A stretch of DNA of 64,000 bases from Auricularia sp. M13 (Eukaryota; Basidiomycota; Agaricomycetes; Auriculariales; Auriculariaceae). Below, one piece after another: positions 33,744 to 44,379 of the stretch. Each line of letters begins with the position of its first letter. Position 1 is the stretch's first letter. The position numbers were made by a program, and so were the translations under genes. Under the pieces are notes generated by a model. It had not been told where the DNA came from. It saw only the letters and a program-made list of their open reading frames with translations, and made no database searches. The stretch spans positions 3,534,001 to 3,598,000 of the forward strand of contig CM073196.1 in NCBI GenBank assembly GCA_037042915.1. The letters run 5' to 3'.

Positions 33744-33826
33744 GGCGGGGTGAGAAGATGGCAACCGTTGAACTTAAGTCCGATCTGGCGCACGCTAGCG
33801 GAGTAAAATCGACTTTGCCTCACACC

Positions 33827-35801
33827 ATGCCCAAAAATGCCAAAGCAAAATCTGCCAAGGCCAGCGCCGCTGTTACGACCCTATCCATCAAGGAGCAGGA
33901 GAAGCAGCTGGCCAAGCTGAAGCATGAGAAAAAGCAGCGAGAGAAACAAGGTCTGTCAAACACGTCAAGGCCGGTGTCCATGCTTAACAGCCTTGCAGAA
34001 CGTGCGCAGCGCAAAATACAAGAAGCCGAAGCCATCGCTCAATCAGAGCGCGAGTTCCTTGCGTCCAAGAAACAGCAATCGAGCACCGAAGGTGCCAAGG
34101 AGCCACCCAAGACACCGGAGCGTGGGTCGAAGAAGAGGCATGCCAGCACAGCAGCTCGCACCAGCAAGAGCAAGTCAAAGTCAAAGCCTGTTGCAGCTGC
34201 CTCGGACTCTGAGGAGGTAAGCGTGACAGAAGAGCAGGGCAGCGACGCGGGATACGAAAGCGGAAAGGACATACCCATCGGTCAGTATCTCACTCTAGTT
34301 GTTGACGCAAGCTCAAAAACCACTAGATCCTGTCCTCCTCAAGCAAAGCCGAACTGCAGCCGATGCAGAGCTCAGCGACGGACAGCTGCCACCGCGTAAG
34401 AAGAACAAAGTAGCCGAGTCGGCAACAGCAGTTCCGACAGCGCCGACGAAGGCCACAGGAAAGGGCGCAGCACAAGTACGTGATGATATAGTGTGCCGCG
34501 TTCCATCTGACAGTCCAAAGATCGTTGTTGCTGCGTCAGTGCCGCTTCGCGGCCCAGCAAAAGGTGGACCAAAGCGCGCGGCAACATCATCGTCCGATTC
34601 GGACTCCAGTGACGGCTCGTCGTCTGATGATGAGTCCAGCACTAGCAGCGAAGATGAAGAGCAGAGCTATGGACCTCATACACCGTATCAAGCCCCAGAC
34701 ATCGCGAAGGGCAAGAGCGTCCCTGCACTGAAGGACATGACGCCGACGAGCAAAGAAATTGCAGAAGAAATGCGGACCAAGTACTCGGTTCACCTGGCCA
34801 CAAAGTATGCTTTCCCAGCCGAGAAGGATGCTCGTCGCGTAGCCCGCAAGATTTTCATTAGCGAGGTCGACATGCAAGTTGGTGACGACGATGACGATGA
34901 TGAAGACGGGGAGACAAATAAACGCCATCGCCGCCGCGAACGCTCAAAAGCGGACAAGAAATATCTGGAGCATATGAAGGGGCTGGTAAGCATATAGCTG
35001 TGAATATTCGTCGGGGCTGACGCACATTAAGGCCATGAGTTCGGAGTCGTCGTTCCGAGGGCACATCGTGTCGGATGCACAGCCCTTGGTCGAGAGCGAG
35101 TATGGCTTATTGGACCCTGACATGACTGAAGCAGAGAAGGGAGAGAAGGTGATGAAGCTTTTGGAGAACAAGAACTTCACATTCAGAGAGTGGAAAAAGG
35201 TGCGCTCGGAGTTGCAACCTGCACACCGCTCTTGACATTGGACCAGCGCAAGGGCGCCTTCCAATGTGCCATCCTGCCGCTCTTGCTACGGAAGTCCTTC
35301 TTGACCAAACAGGTCAAGAAAGGCTACGCTCTCGGCCTGGGACCCAACCTACAGGTCTTTTCGGAGGTACCGCCCGCGTTACTCGCATTCTTATTAACTG
35401 CGGTGCGTTGTGCGCTACAGCTCATTGGCTTTGATTGCTGACTCTGGTGCAGATTGAGTGTGTTCTTATGCGCTGGAAGACCGGTAAATACGATCCGCAT
35501 CCATTCACGATGGCGAAGTACGAGCCAATCTACACCCTGCACCTGAAGTCAATGTATCAAGTCGAGATGGCGCGGCCTGGCAGCCTGGAACCCATACGAA
35601 AGGCCATTTGGGAGCAAGCATGGTACGCCTCTGCCTTGCCTGTGTTAGCATTCCCTGGATTGAGCACGACGACTCTGCAGCAAGAGTGCCGGTATCCAAC
35701 CACCCACGAAGGTCAAGAGCCTTGATGACGGCGCCAGCTACATGCGCCCCGAGGATCTTGAAGATTTGTTCGGTGGCAACGACGATGGCGCTGCTGTTTG
35801 A
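33827..35801 (+). CDS. DUF6532-domain protein of the Plavaka-type element
   Basis: Six exons (33827-34280, 34327-34985, 35032-35199, 35247-35402, 35453-35622, 35681-35801) give 575 residues in frame. The first half is charged and disordered, with a coiled-coil-like LSIKEQEKQLAKLKHEKKQRE, Ser/Lys tracts and acidic clusters. The second half has SFRGHIVSDAQPLVESEYG, CAILPLLLRKSFL, EVPPALLAFLLTAIECVLMRWKTGKY and YTLHLKSMYQ, which fit the DUF6532 domain common in Agaricomycetes. Its function is unknown. The tight divergent arrangement with the transposase suggests an accessory transposon protein, perhaps DNA-binding; that is inference. Confidence 0.7.
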
Positions 35802-38203
35802 GATAGCGTACCCACACGCTGCTCTTCAACAGTAGTAGCGTAGTCAGCGGACAGCGCCATTATCCGGGTGTTCAACACACCAAAAGTCACTTCAACACGT
35901 GGCATACCGCGAGCGTCGTTCCATTCCAGCGTTCAACTCGTTGATTCATGCCTGCTCCATCAACCTCTGCTCCCTGCTCCATTTACTATGCCTGCCCATG
36001 TCTAGTCGTCCATATTCCAGTCATAATCCACCGCCTGTGCACCTGGGACATCATTCCTTGCGTAATTCCAGTCAGCCTGTCATTAGTTCTCTGCATCACA
36101 ATAGCAGTTTGAGTATGCCCTAGCTCAAGAATCTCGCGAGTCGACGAAGCAAGCCTCCGCCGGAAACGCCCGGACGCAAATTACTTGCCCAGAATCTTAG
36201 CGGGGCCAAGCTGTCCAAGGATATTGAGCGTCATATTTGTGCTCATAATGGCCCGTACTCTTTGGGTGAATATTTTCCTGACCAGCGGGGCTCTCTGAAA
36301 TATTTGAGGCACATTTGTTCGTTTTCACCCACGGAACAGGCCGTGGTTGAGTCGGACTTTGGACTGAACTTGCTCGTCGCGCTCACCCACCGATCCCACG
36401 CAGGGAGCATTTCCGGACGACCAACGCGCTCTACAAGACCACAACTATGCGTACTGAGGACAAATTTTGCTCCTCCTTCATCCTGCATATTATGTGAGCT
36501 TAGAATTTTCTTCCTTTATCATCATACCCGTTCGCTGACTCTGTTGTGGTACTGTGATCCCCACGCCTTGGGATTGCATCAACATTGCAAAGGCAAATCA
36601 GAGTCCATTCGTGCGTATTTTCCACAATATATATAGAGCTGTTATCGCTGATATCTGATATCCCGATGGTCGAGCGTGGTTGCGCCCTTCAAGGCAGCCC
36701 CTCTGCTCCCATCTTCAGGCCATCGTATCAGTTGATAAGCAGCCTAATTCCAGCTTCCACAATGCTGGCCAGAATACTATCAGTATGTATTGCATTTTTA
36801 TCAGTACAGTTCTGACGCTGCTCATGCCGACTTTCAGACTATTATGTCGCACATCGAGCTATAGGCCTGCTGTGCGGTCTCGCGCGCACAGTGCAACGCT
36901 CACTTCAGTACGTACGAAGCGCGAACAGTTTGTGACGGTCTGCTAATCCGCGGCCAGGCTCGACGGTCGTGCACTTCCGATGTGCTGCCCCTACGGACCA
37001 TGCTCAGGGGCGAGCAACTAGCGGGTATGTAGCGTCCCATATCCAGCTATTGCGACGCTGATGCTGCCACCAGCGACCAATTGAATGCACGGATTGGGAA
37101 GCGCCAGAGTGGGCAAGCCCTCGGAAAAAAGGACGACCAGCTGAGCTAGGAAGCGCGCTGTGGGTGGAACATTAGCACATCGTGCGCGTCACGGTCGGGC
37201 AGACAGTGGTGCGCACGAACACTCAACGAGCTCGACCGGACGGTGACAGCGAGCCGAGCCAGCCAGGGGCGACCGGACGGCAACAAGAAGCCGAGCGGCA
37301 AAGCGCGCTGCTGCGGACAGCGGATCGAGCACATTGCAGATGGGCAGAGGACGGTACGATGCCGCGCTGGCGGCGCTCGAGCGGCTCCACATTTCTTGGG
37401 CCGCGCTGGAGGACAACGCGCCGCGAGCATTCTCGGGCCTCGCGGACGGACGACGTAGGACTGCAGGCAGGCTTGAATGAGCTCGGGATATGTTCCTTTA
37501 GCTAGTGTGGAAGGCTGTATATCCCGCTGCGGCGTCAATAATACCATTATTTATTCCACATCATTGTCTGGAGTGACATGGCTAGCTCAGAAGCGTTCGA
37601 AGTGGATACCCGAAAAGTAAATTGTAGGCCAGGTGAGCAATGCTCCAAGTGCACTCCTGCAGCTCCGAACAGCGGTAAGGAGGGGTTCGGAGTGCTCCGG
37701 GAAAAGGGCGACCGCTCCGGGTGAACCTGAGAAGGGTACACTGATTCAGAGCTTTCGACGCTCTGGATGCACCCGGAGCGCTCCCGAGCTACGGTATTTT
37801 CCACCGATGCTATGTAAGGTTACCATTACCGCAAAGGGCGGTGAGATAGATTCTAACGCACAAATATGTTGCGCCCTCAAAGATAACGACTTCCGAGTCC
37901 GACGTGGATTGATCTGCTGCCACCAGCAAGATGTGTTCACCCTCGAAGAGCGCCTTGCTCTTAAAGGACGCCTTACGCTCGTTTCCTTCTACCACATCCG
38001 CGGAAGCCATCGAGGACGGCTTTGAGTCTTCGTCCAGAAAGAAATTCAGCGTTGCCCTCTTTACGGCTGGTGACAAAGAAAGCAGACTGAAAAAGGTATA
38101 AATAATGGTGCCTGGAAGATAATTAGCAGTATGTTATCTCACTTGCTGGCTTTCAGTCACCGTTGAAAGTCACAGAAATGTTGCCATAATTTTGGGTAGG
38201 CTT
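35802..38203. other. Accessory-type DNA without a supported gene
   Basis: A forward frame from about 36122 to 36490 is open and protein-like (GPYSLGEYFPDQRGSLKYL, TEQAVVESDFGLNLLVALTH) but lacks a start and a recognisable domain; it may be a gene remnant. The GC-rich repeat at 37583-37791 is annotated separately. The rest shows no conserved ORF. Confidence 0.35.
37583..37791. repeat. GC-rich MITE-like repeat, copy 2
   Basis: Ends TAGCTCAGAAGCGTTC and, reversed, TAGCTCGGGAGCGCTC (13 of 16 matching). The interior is rich in GCTCCG/CGGAGC. It is related to 29335-29488 in inverse orientation. Confidence 0.4.
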
Positions 38204-38211
38204 GAGCCAAC

Positions 38212-39847
38212 AAGACTCTCAGTCACTTGAGATTTATCTCCAGTGTTCTGTAGAACATATGAGATAAATCTTAAGGTGTTCTGGAACACATATGTACATA
38301 TAGTATGCGAGTGCCAAGGCACGGCATGAACATTGTAATTATCTGAGTGCAATCAGGATATCTCATATCACGGCTGTGCGACCGTGGCGCTGAGATGCCC
38401 GCGCTTATCCTCATCAGCATTCGCACCACCGGCGCTTATCCAGCGATCATGAGACCGTCCCGGCGCCGGCGCTTAAGGACAGTGTATCGGCGAGTGGTTG
38501 TTATCCTACAAATTGCAGGCTGTATGTATACGGGGTACTTCTATAAGAACCGTCTATACTGCGGAAGGCTGGCACTTGTCTAAACGCAGAGAAAAGGTGA
38601 ATAGAGCAGGGCAGGCAGCCTGCATATGCTGAGGGCGGTAGAACGAACATCCTGAGTCCGAGCAGGCAGAGAGCGCAATGAGGGCTTCTTGTCACTTGTC
38701 GGCCCTGAGGTACGAAGATCTGAGGCCTGAGGCCTGAGACCTGAGGCTTGATCCTTTTTTACCAGCCCACCTTTCACCATAATACAGTCGAAGCCCTCAT
38801 AAGCCATAGCCCTCTTCGTCCATAACCCATAGCCGGCCAGAGCGTTTGGCCACCTCCGGAATCGCAATTTACATACAAATACCCGCCCTGTTAGGCCATG
38901 ATTCACATAACCCATAGGTTTTCGGGGGTCCCAAATGCCATGGCTTATAAGGGCTTCGACTGTACAAGAATCATTCTATTGTTCGACGCCAAGCTTGATG
39001 CGAGGAACGGGAATCAGCGAGAGGTTCGGCCGACTTCATTCTCCGCCAGGTCTGTTGCTCTCTCTTGCCCCGACGACCCTCTGGTACGGCCTCCATTTGG
39101 AGGTCGCCCGCTTCTTCTCTTACTCGCCGGTGTCGCCCCATTTGGGGCGGTGCCATCGTCCCGCCGCCGCCGTCATTGTTGCTGCGCATGGACTGGCTCT
39201 ATACTAGTAAGTCGCGGCACTCGTCCCGCGCGTACGTCAACGTGCTATTGGTACGGCGAAACGTCGCGTCTTCATTGGTGATCCTTCGCTGACGGATACC
39301 GCCGAGCAGCAGCACAGCAGCCCGCGCGATTGCTGCGCACACGGCCCACTGAGCGCTCGTGCACTCAGTCCGTGTCCCGTCCTATATAAAGCGTGCGTGA
39401 AGATTTGCAAACTGTTGCCAACACTTGCTAATTGTTATTTCTCGCTTTTGCCACATTGTACTTCTGCCCATTTTTGCATCCATGGCATTTATCTCGTTAT
39501 CCCGATCCCCGCTCACTCTCCGACGATCGCTCCTCCCTGCTATCCCGAAACGGGATATATCTTGATTGGATATATCCCGACTTATCCTCTCTTGTCTTAC
39601 GCGATACCGGTCTGAATTTATCCCGATTCATGCCAATTCATCTTGTCTTCGCACGATCTGCCACTTTTTATCCCAACATATTCCGTCCCTTCATGCCCAT
39701 GCTGACATCTGGTATGTACTCACTCGGATTTATCTTAATTCACTATATGGTATCTGTTGTACATACTGGTGTTCTGGAATCACATCGGATTTATCTGAAC
39801 ATGCTCTGGAAACACACAAGATAAATCCCAAATGACTGAGGAGGCTC
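38212..39847. mobile_element. hAT-like non-autonomous element, copy B
   Basis: 1,636 bp flanked by a perfect 8-bp duplication, GAGCCAAC (38204-38211 and 39848-39855). It starts AAGACTCTCAGTCACTTGAG and ends GACTGAGGAGGCTC, as in copy A (5235-7393). Both terminal regions and an internal block (about 38970-39180) match copy A; the stretch corresponding to about 5540-6490 of copy A is shorter and different. A CTGAGGC-type short tandem repeat lies near 38714-38746. No transposase is encoded. Confidence 0.85.
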
Positions 39848-39855
39848 GAGCCAAC

Positions 39856-41040
39856 GGCGCCTACCGCCTATCCATGAGAACGTGATTGCAAGGACAACCA
39901 ACTCAAACCTTACCCTGTTATATTATTGGTCGTCCCGAATGTGCCCCACGCTGAGTCAGGTATATACTGAGGCTTACGGCCTGTCCGCGAGTCTCCGAAA
40001 AGAGGATCAATGGTGACATTAATGAGCCGTGCCTCGCAGAGCGAGAAAAGGAGCAGGAGGAAAATCATCGCGAGCAAGGTAGATGCGGAAGTAGACAGCC
40101 TGGTTGTTATATATGAACCTCCTGGGAGATAGCGGCACTGGATATGGACTGATGCAGAGACAACGAGTATACCCTATGCCCAGGCGTGTACCCTGTCCGC
40201 AATTCGTTGCCAACACATATATCTCAGCTTCGCGATCGGTGCGAGGCTCAGAAGTGCATGATGGCGGACCTAGGGCCTAAGGCAGGCTGATGGTCAAGCG
40301 TCCTTCCAGGCTAGACAACCGCAGGATCAAAGCAAACAGTACTGATTCCAACTCCTGCCAGTGCCATAGTGCATCGTCCCGACCCTGACTGCCTGCACGA
40401 GCGCGAAGTCCGAAGTAGTTAAGTAGCAGTACCGAGCCGACGGATGAGCTTGCCAGTCTCTGGCGTGTATGGCGCTGAGTGCCGAGCGAGATGACTGGCT
40501 GAAATACGCCAGGATAGGCCAGAAAACCCAGCCTTGGAACGAGCCTGTTGCTGAATGCATCCTCCATTTTCGACTACGACAGAGGCGGGGAGAAGGCAAG
40601 ACACGTCGAAGTTACCAAGTCCGACATCCGCGTTCTTCCCTCGCGCTCTTCCCCAATGCCAATAGCACGCTCGCTGCGGCCCGTCTTCAGGCTGCAGCGC
40701 GCAGCGCGCCTGCTGCACGCCAGCACGTCGAAAAGCGCGACCGTGGCACCCGCAGCGACAGCAGGCCGTGCAGTCGAAGAGTAAGGCTGCTGCTGCTGCA
40801 TGACCTCAGGTGCGTGTTTGAACGCGTGAGAATTCAGTACGCGAGGACAACTTTCATCGCATTCTCTCCAATTGCAAGTTATATTATCACCACGCGTTTA
40901 CATGCGCCTGAAAACCGCACGTAACGAGCCAGTGCCGCGAACATGGTATATCTACAATATGTCGTACTCTACCTGGAAACATCGCATACATAGCTCAACC
41001 CTCCAACTTCCAAGCCGAAACTATCCAGCCGTTCTAAATT
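39856..41040. other. Intergenic; possible orphan mitochondrial-presequence exon
   Basis: At 40656-40780 a frame reads MPIARSLRPVFRLQRAARLL then HASTSKSATVAPAA, a convincing Arg-rich mitochondrial targeting sequence, and ends at a GTAAGG donor. A following exon could begin near 40810 and run to the stop at 40924, but the result is unrecognised. It may be a small mitochondrial protein gene or the remains of one. Nothing else is supported here. Confidence 0.3.
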
Positions 41041-42922
41041 CTAAGAGTCCGACTCCGGCCCAGGCTCACAAACGCCGTTCAGCCACAGCTGCAAGATGTT
41101 GAAGTTGAACATGTCCCGTGCGTCCCAGTCCGGCGGCGCTTTGAGGTGTTGCAGGCCGGGCTACGCGGAGGTCAATAATTGAATTACAGCCTGAGTGGTG
41201 GGAAGGGAATGCAGAGGATGGGACGATGCGGAGACGCACTTTTAATGGGTTGGGGTAGTCGCTATCTGTGAAGCCGCACTTGAAGTGCACGTCGTCTGCC
41301 ACAGATATAATGAGTCCTGGTATGAGTTAGAGATGACGAGGAGGTACGGACCATATTCGCTCTTGATAGGTCTTCTGTTACGCAGAATCGCCTTGCCGTT
41401 GTTGACACGCGCGAGGCGGTCGACGGGCAGCAAGTTCATGCGCGCGCCTTTCGATCTAGGCACAAACTATCAGCATTCCTCGTGCAACGAAGGGAAGAAA
41501 AATGATGCGAGTGCGCACCTGAGCTCGGCGAAAAGCTCGCGCATTTGACCGTTGCGCCAGTCGTACTGGTCGTACCAGTCAATCGTCTTCTCCGGGCTCA
41601 GGAACCACGAGAAGTGGCCATCCCAGCCCGAGTCGGCGAGGTTGCGGATGGACTTGCGCACGTCGACGAGGTCGATGTCCGAGCCGATCCAGTAGACCGT
41701 GGCCTGCACCACCAAGTCCGCCTTCATCTCCTTCCAGCGCGCAATATTGCCCTCGGGACTATACTCGTCGTGCCAATCGAAGAGTATACTCCATGCCGCT
41801 TCGTCCGCCGTTGGAATGTTGCATTTGCGATCGGGACACGCGGGCTCGAAGTAGTCCGTGCCGTTGGGATAGACGACGTAGAGCGCGGTGCCCCAGTTGA
41901 AGATATGCTCGCATGCCGTGGGCAGCCCGCGCGCGTACGCAATCACGCGGCTGTAGAACTGGCGCAGCATGCTGTCGCCCTGCACAACGACGCGCTTGCC
42001 CTTCAGGCAGGAGTGCATCTCCTCGGGCGTGAAGAAGTGGAACGGCCGGTCGTTCGCGCGCGCGGCGCCCGCGTTGTACGGGTGCCACACGTCGCGCACC
42101 CAACGCCCCGGCGCGTCCCAGTCGCGCGGCTGCTGCCCCGCGCGTAACTTTGCGCCGGTGCCATGCCCGGCGCGGTACCGCGCGTAGCTCTCCAGCTGGC
42201 CCGTCCCCCAGACTGCACACGGCAGCCCCAGATCAAGCGGGTCCAGTGGTGGGGCGCAGAGACCCGGGAAGGGGCATGCGGACAAGGGATAGCGGCTCAG
42301 ACAGCGCTCGCCGCGGTATTGCGGGAGCACGGCGAGCACGTCCGGTGCGGGATCAGCGACGACAATATTCGCGAAGGCCGAGCTGGGCGAGAGGCCTGAG
42401 TTGGGCTCGATGCTATGATCAGGTGGAATGAGCGCTGGGCGGTTGTAGTCCCGAAGGTACGCGGTCGCACGCACGTGTAATTGAACGCGCCGTTCTCGCG
42501 CATGTCGTCCTCTAGCTCAACCGCAGCGTACGTGGGGTCTATTCCTACCAGCGTGGGAGACATGAGCAGTCGTGGTATCCTGGATGATATCCCAAAGCCG
42601 TATATGAGCAGTCCGTGACAATAATGACCATCTGCACTCGCACTTACCGCGCAGCAGGCCGCATTATACTTCGTCTATACGCGCGGGACATGTAATCTGG
42701 CAACGAGCTTCTGAACAGGTATCCCAGCCAGTTGCAGAACAGCTGGATGCGGCCATTGCGCAGGAAGCCGTGCTCGGGCAGCGCACCGGCGAGGATGAAG
42801 AGCAGCAGCAGAAATAATAAAATATGTCGCGCGCGCCGTTGGCGGGAGAGATGGGTTATGCGTAACCGGACGCCCGTGAGGCGCCCCCGCGGGCGTGTCC
42901 TTTTTTCATGCAAGGGTAGCAT
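41041..42922 (-). CDS. PC-esterase / TBL-like type II membrane protein
   Basis: Six exons (42922-42648, 42579-42475, 42412-41519, 41455-41352, 41316-41240, 41160-41041) total 524 residues in frame. A basic N-terminus precedes one membrane anchor (HILLFLLLLFILAGAL). The lumenal domain has CLKGKRVVVQGDSMLRQFY, containing the GDS motif, then HIFNWGTALYVVYPNGTDYF and WDGHFSWFLSPEKTIDW. Near the C-terminus SVADDVHF supplies a DxxH motif. GDS plus DxxH defines the PC-esterase/trichome-birefringence-like fold, whose members move or remove acetyl groups on polysaccharides in the Golgi or cell wall. The substrate here is unknown. The frame change near 42480 is explained by a 62-nt intron, not a frameshift. 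Confidence 0.8.
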
Positions 42923-44379
42923 GGCGGTTACGGGCAGAGTCGAACTCCCATGCGCAGTCGGAGGATCGGCGCGTCACTCGCAAGCGCCCAGCACAGCACT
43001 GAGCATTATTCTGAAAGTCTCATTGAAGAAAAATGTCCACTTTGCTCGCCTGAATGACCGATAATCCACGAAGGGTAGTATAGATATTGTTTTTGCAGGT
43101 ACTAGGAATATTTGTCGCCACGGACGATATGATGTTCCCGATGGACTTTTACGCATTACGATCGTAGAAAAGCGAACCCAATTGAAAAAATACACATATA
43201 ACTATAGGCAGCAAGTTGCGAGCACGGAGGGGCGTGCCAGTACAACTTTGAAAGGTAATCAATTTATTCATGGCATTCGACTTGCATACCCTCGAAGCTC
43301 AGGGTTTCAATGCACGTTCTGGCCTCGAGAGGGCCCTAGGGCGTCGTCCCCAGTCGTCACACTCTGCGTCTGCGCAAAGATACACATCGCAGTTTTCGCC
43401 GAGCGCCTGGTCGACGGTGCTGCACTGTCCATTCGGCGTCGCCTCGGGGGTGTAAGACAGTCCACGATGTCGTCGCCCGTCACATGAAGGCTGAATCTAT
43501 ACCGCTGCAGACGGCGACCGACCTTGCAGTGATTTCATACATAGCACAGAGTTGGAGCGGAGAGGACGGCGGCGAAGAGAAGGACAAGTGGTGTTCAGAC
43601 TAGCCGAGGCCGGGGATATATCTGCAGAACTACCTGGATTTATATAGGCTCGCGTGGGGATGCAAGTCGTCATAGTTGTTGGAGGGCGTTGGAGACCCGA
43701 TCCTCGCAGGATAGACAAGAACAGCGATTCGTAGCGCGCACTGGATATGGAGACCGCAATGGACTGAGGCGTTTCCGACCACGCCATGTGCGTCGAATGT
43801 CAGCCGTGACGGACGTGAGGCAGTTGTGAATGGTCGGGGAGCCTTCGAAGTGGCCAGGTTCGGTACGTCCTGGGACAAGACTTTTTTTTTTCGTATGCTT
43901 TTTGAGACAAAAAATGAATTGCAGGCATAAAGATATTGCAGAGTTGGGATCCAGAGTAATGGACCGTGCTCACAAGGCGGGAGACGGAGCGACGGCACGT
44001 GAGGTTCAACTGCGTGAGGTGGAAAGAACCACACACGTGCACGGCCGCCAGAAGTGAGCGAAAGAAAGAGACACAAGCGCAGAGGCAAGACAAATGCCAA
44101 GGAGAGATCGGACCAGAGACCGCAATAGATAGAGGAGGCTTGCCTGGGACCAACAGGCCACAAAGGGTGCACTGTGCAGGCCCGGGTTGTACACTTTGGC
44201 GTGATGATAACGAGTCAACGTAGGGGCGAAGATTGCGATCCAGTCCGTGCGAGCCCCCGTGCTGTTCTTTGCCGCGAGCAAAACGGCCCTGCTAGCGGCA
44301 GCCGTCCGAGTCGAGATTCGAGAAAAGAAATCTGTCGGACTTCAAATGCGCGCTGCGCTTTGCTTGTTTCGCTCTTCCA
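42923..44379. other. Intergenic, no supported gene
   Basis: Several overlapping ORFs occur on both strands but none has conserved content or splice support. The last 60 bases form the promoter of F-box paralogue 2 and resemble the corresponding region of paralogue 1. Confidence 0.4.

Larger units (their letters stand above)
30640..35801. mobile_element. Plavaka-type (CACTA-like) DNA transposon core: transposase plus DUF6532 gene
   Basis: Two divergent genes, a Plavaka transposase (33743 to 30640) and a DUF6532 protein (33827 to 35801), have start codons 83 bp apart. Both reading frames are intact. I searched 30440-30640 and 35802-36250 for inverted ends and found none convincing, so the borders given are only those of the coding region. 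Confidence 0.65.

Noticed and set aside
30563-35870. Possible CACTA-type ends for the Plavaka element (CACTCGGGT at 30563 and reversed CACCCGGAT near 35867)
   Set aside because: Only 7 of 9 bases agree, the similarity does not extend, and no matching 3-bp duplication is present.
42420-42490. Apparent frameshift in the PC-esterase gene
   Set aside because: A 62-nt intron with GTGCGT donor and ATAG acceptor explains the frame change and makes the total length a multiple of three.
42905-42990. tRNA-like B box (GAGTTCGACTC on the minus strand)
   Set aside because: No matching A box, acceptor stem or cloverleaf could be drawn; it overlaps the start of the PC-esterase gene.
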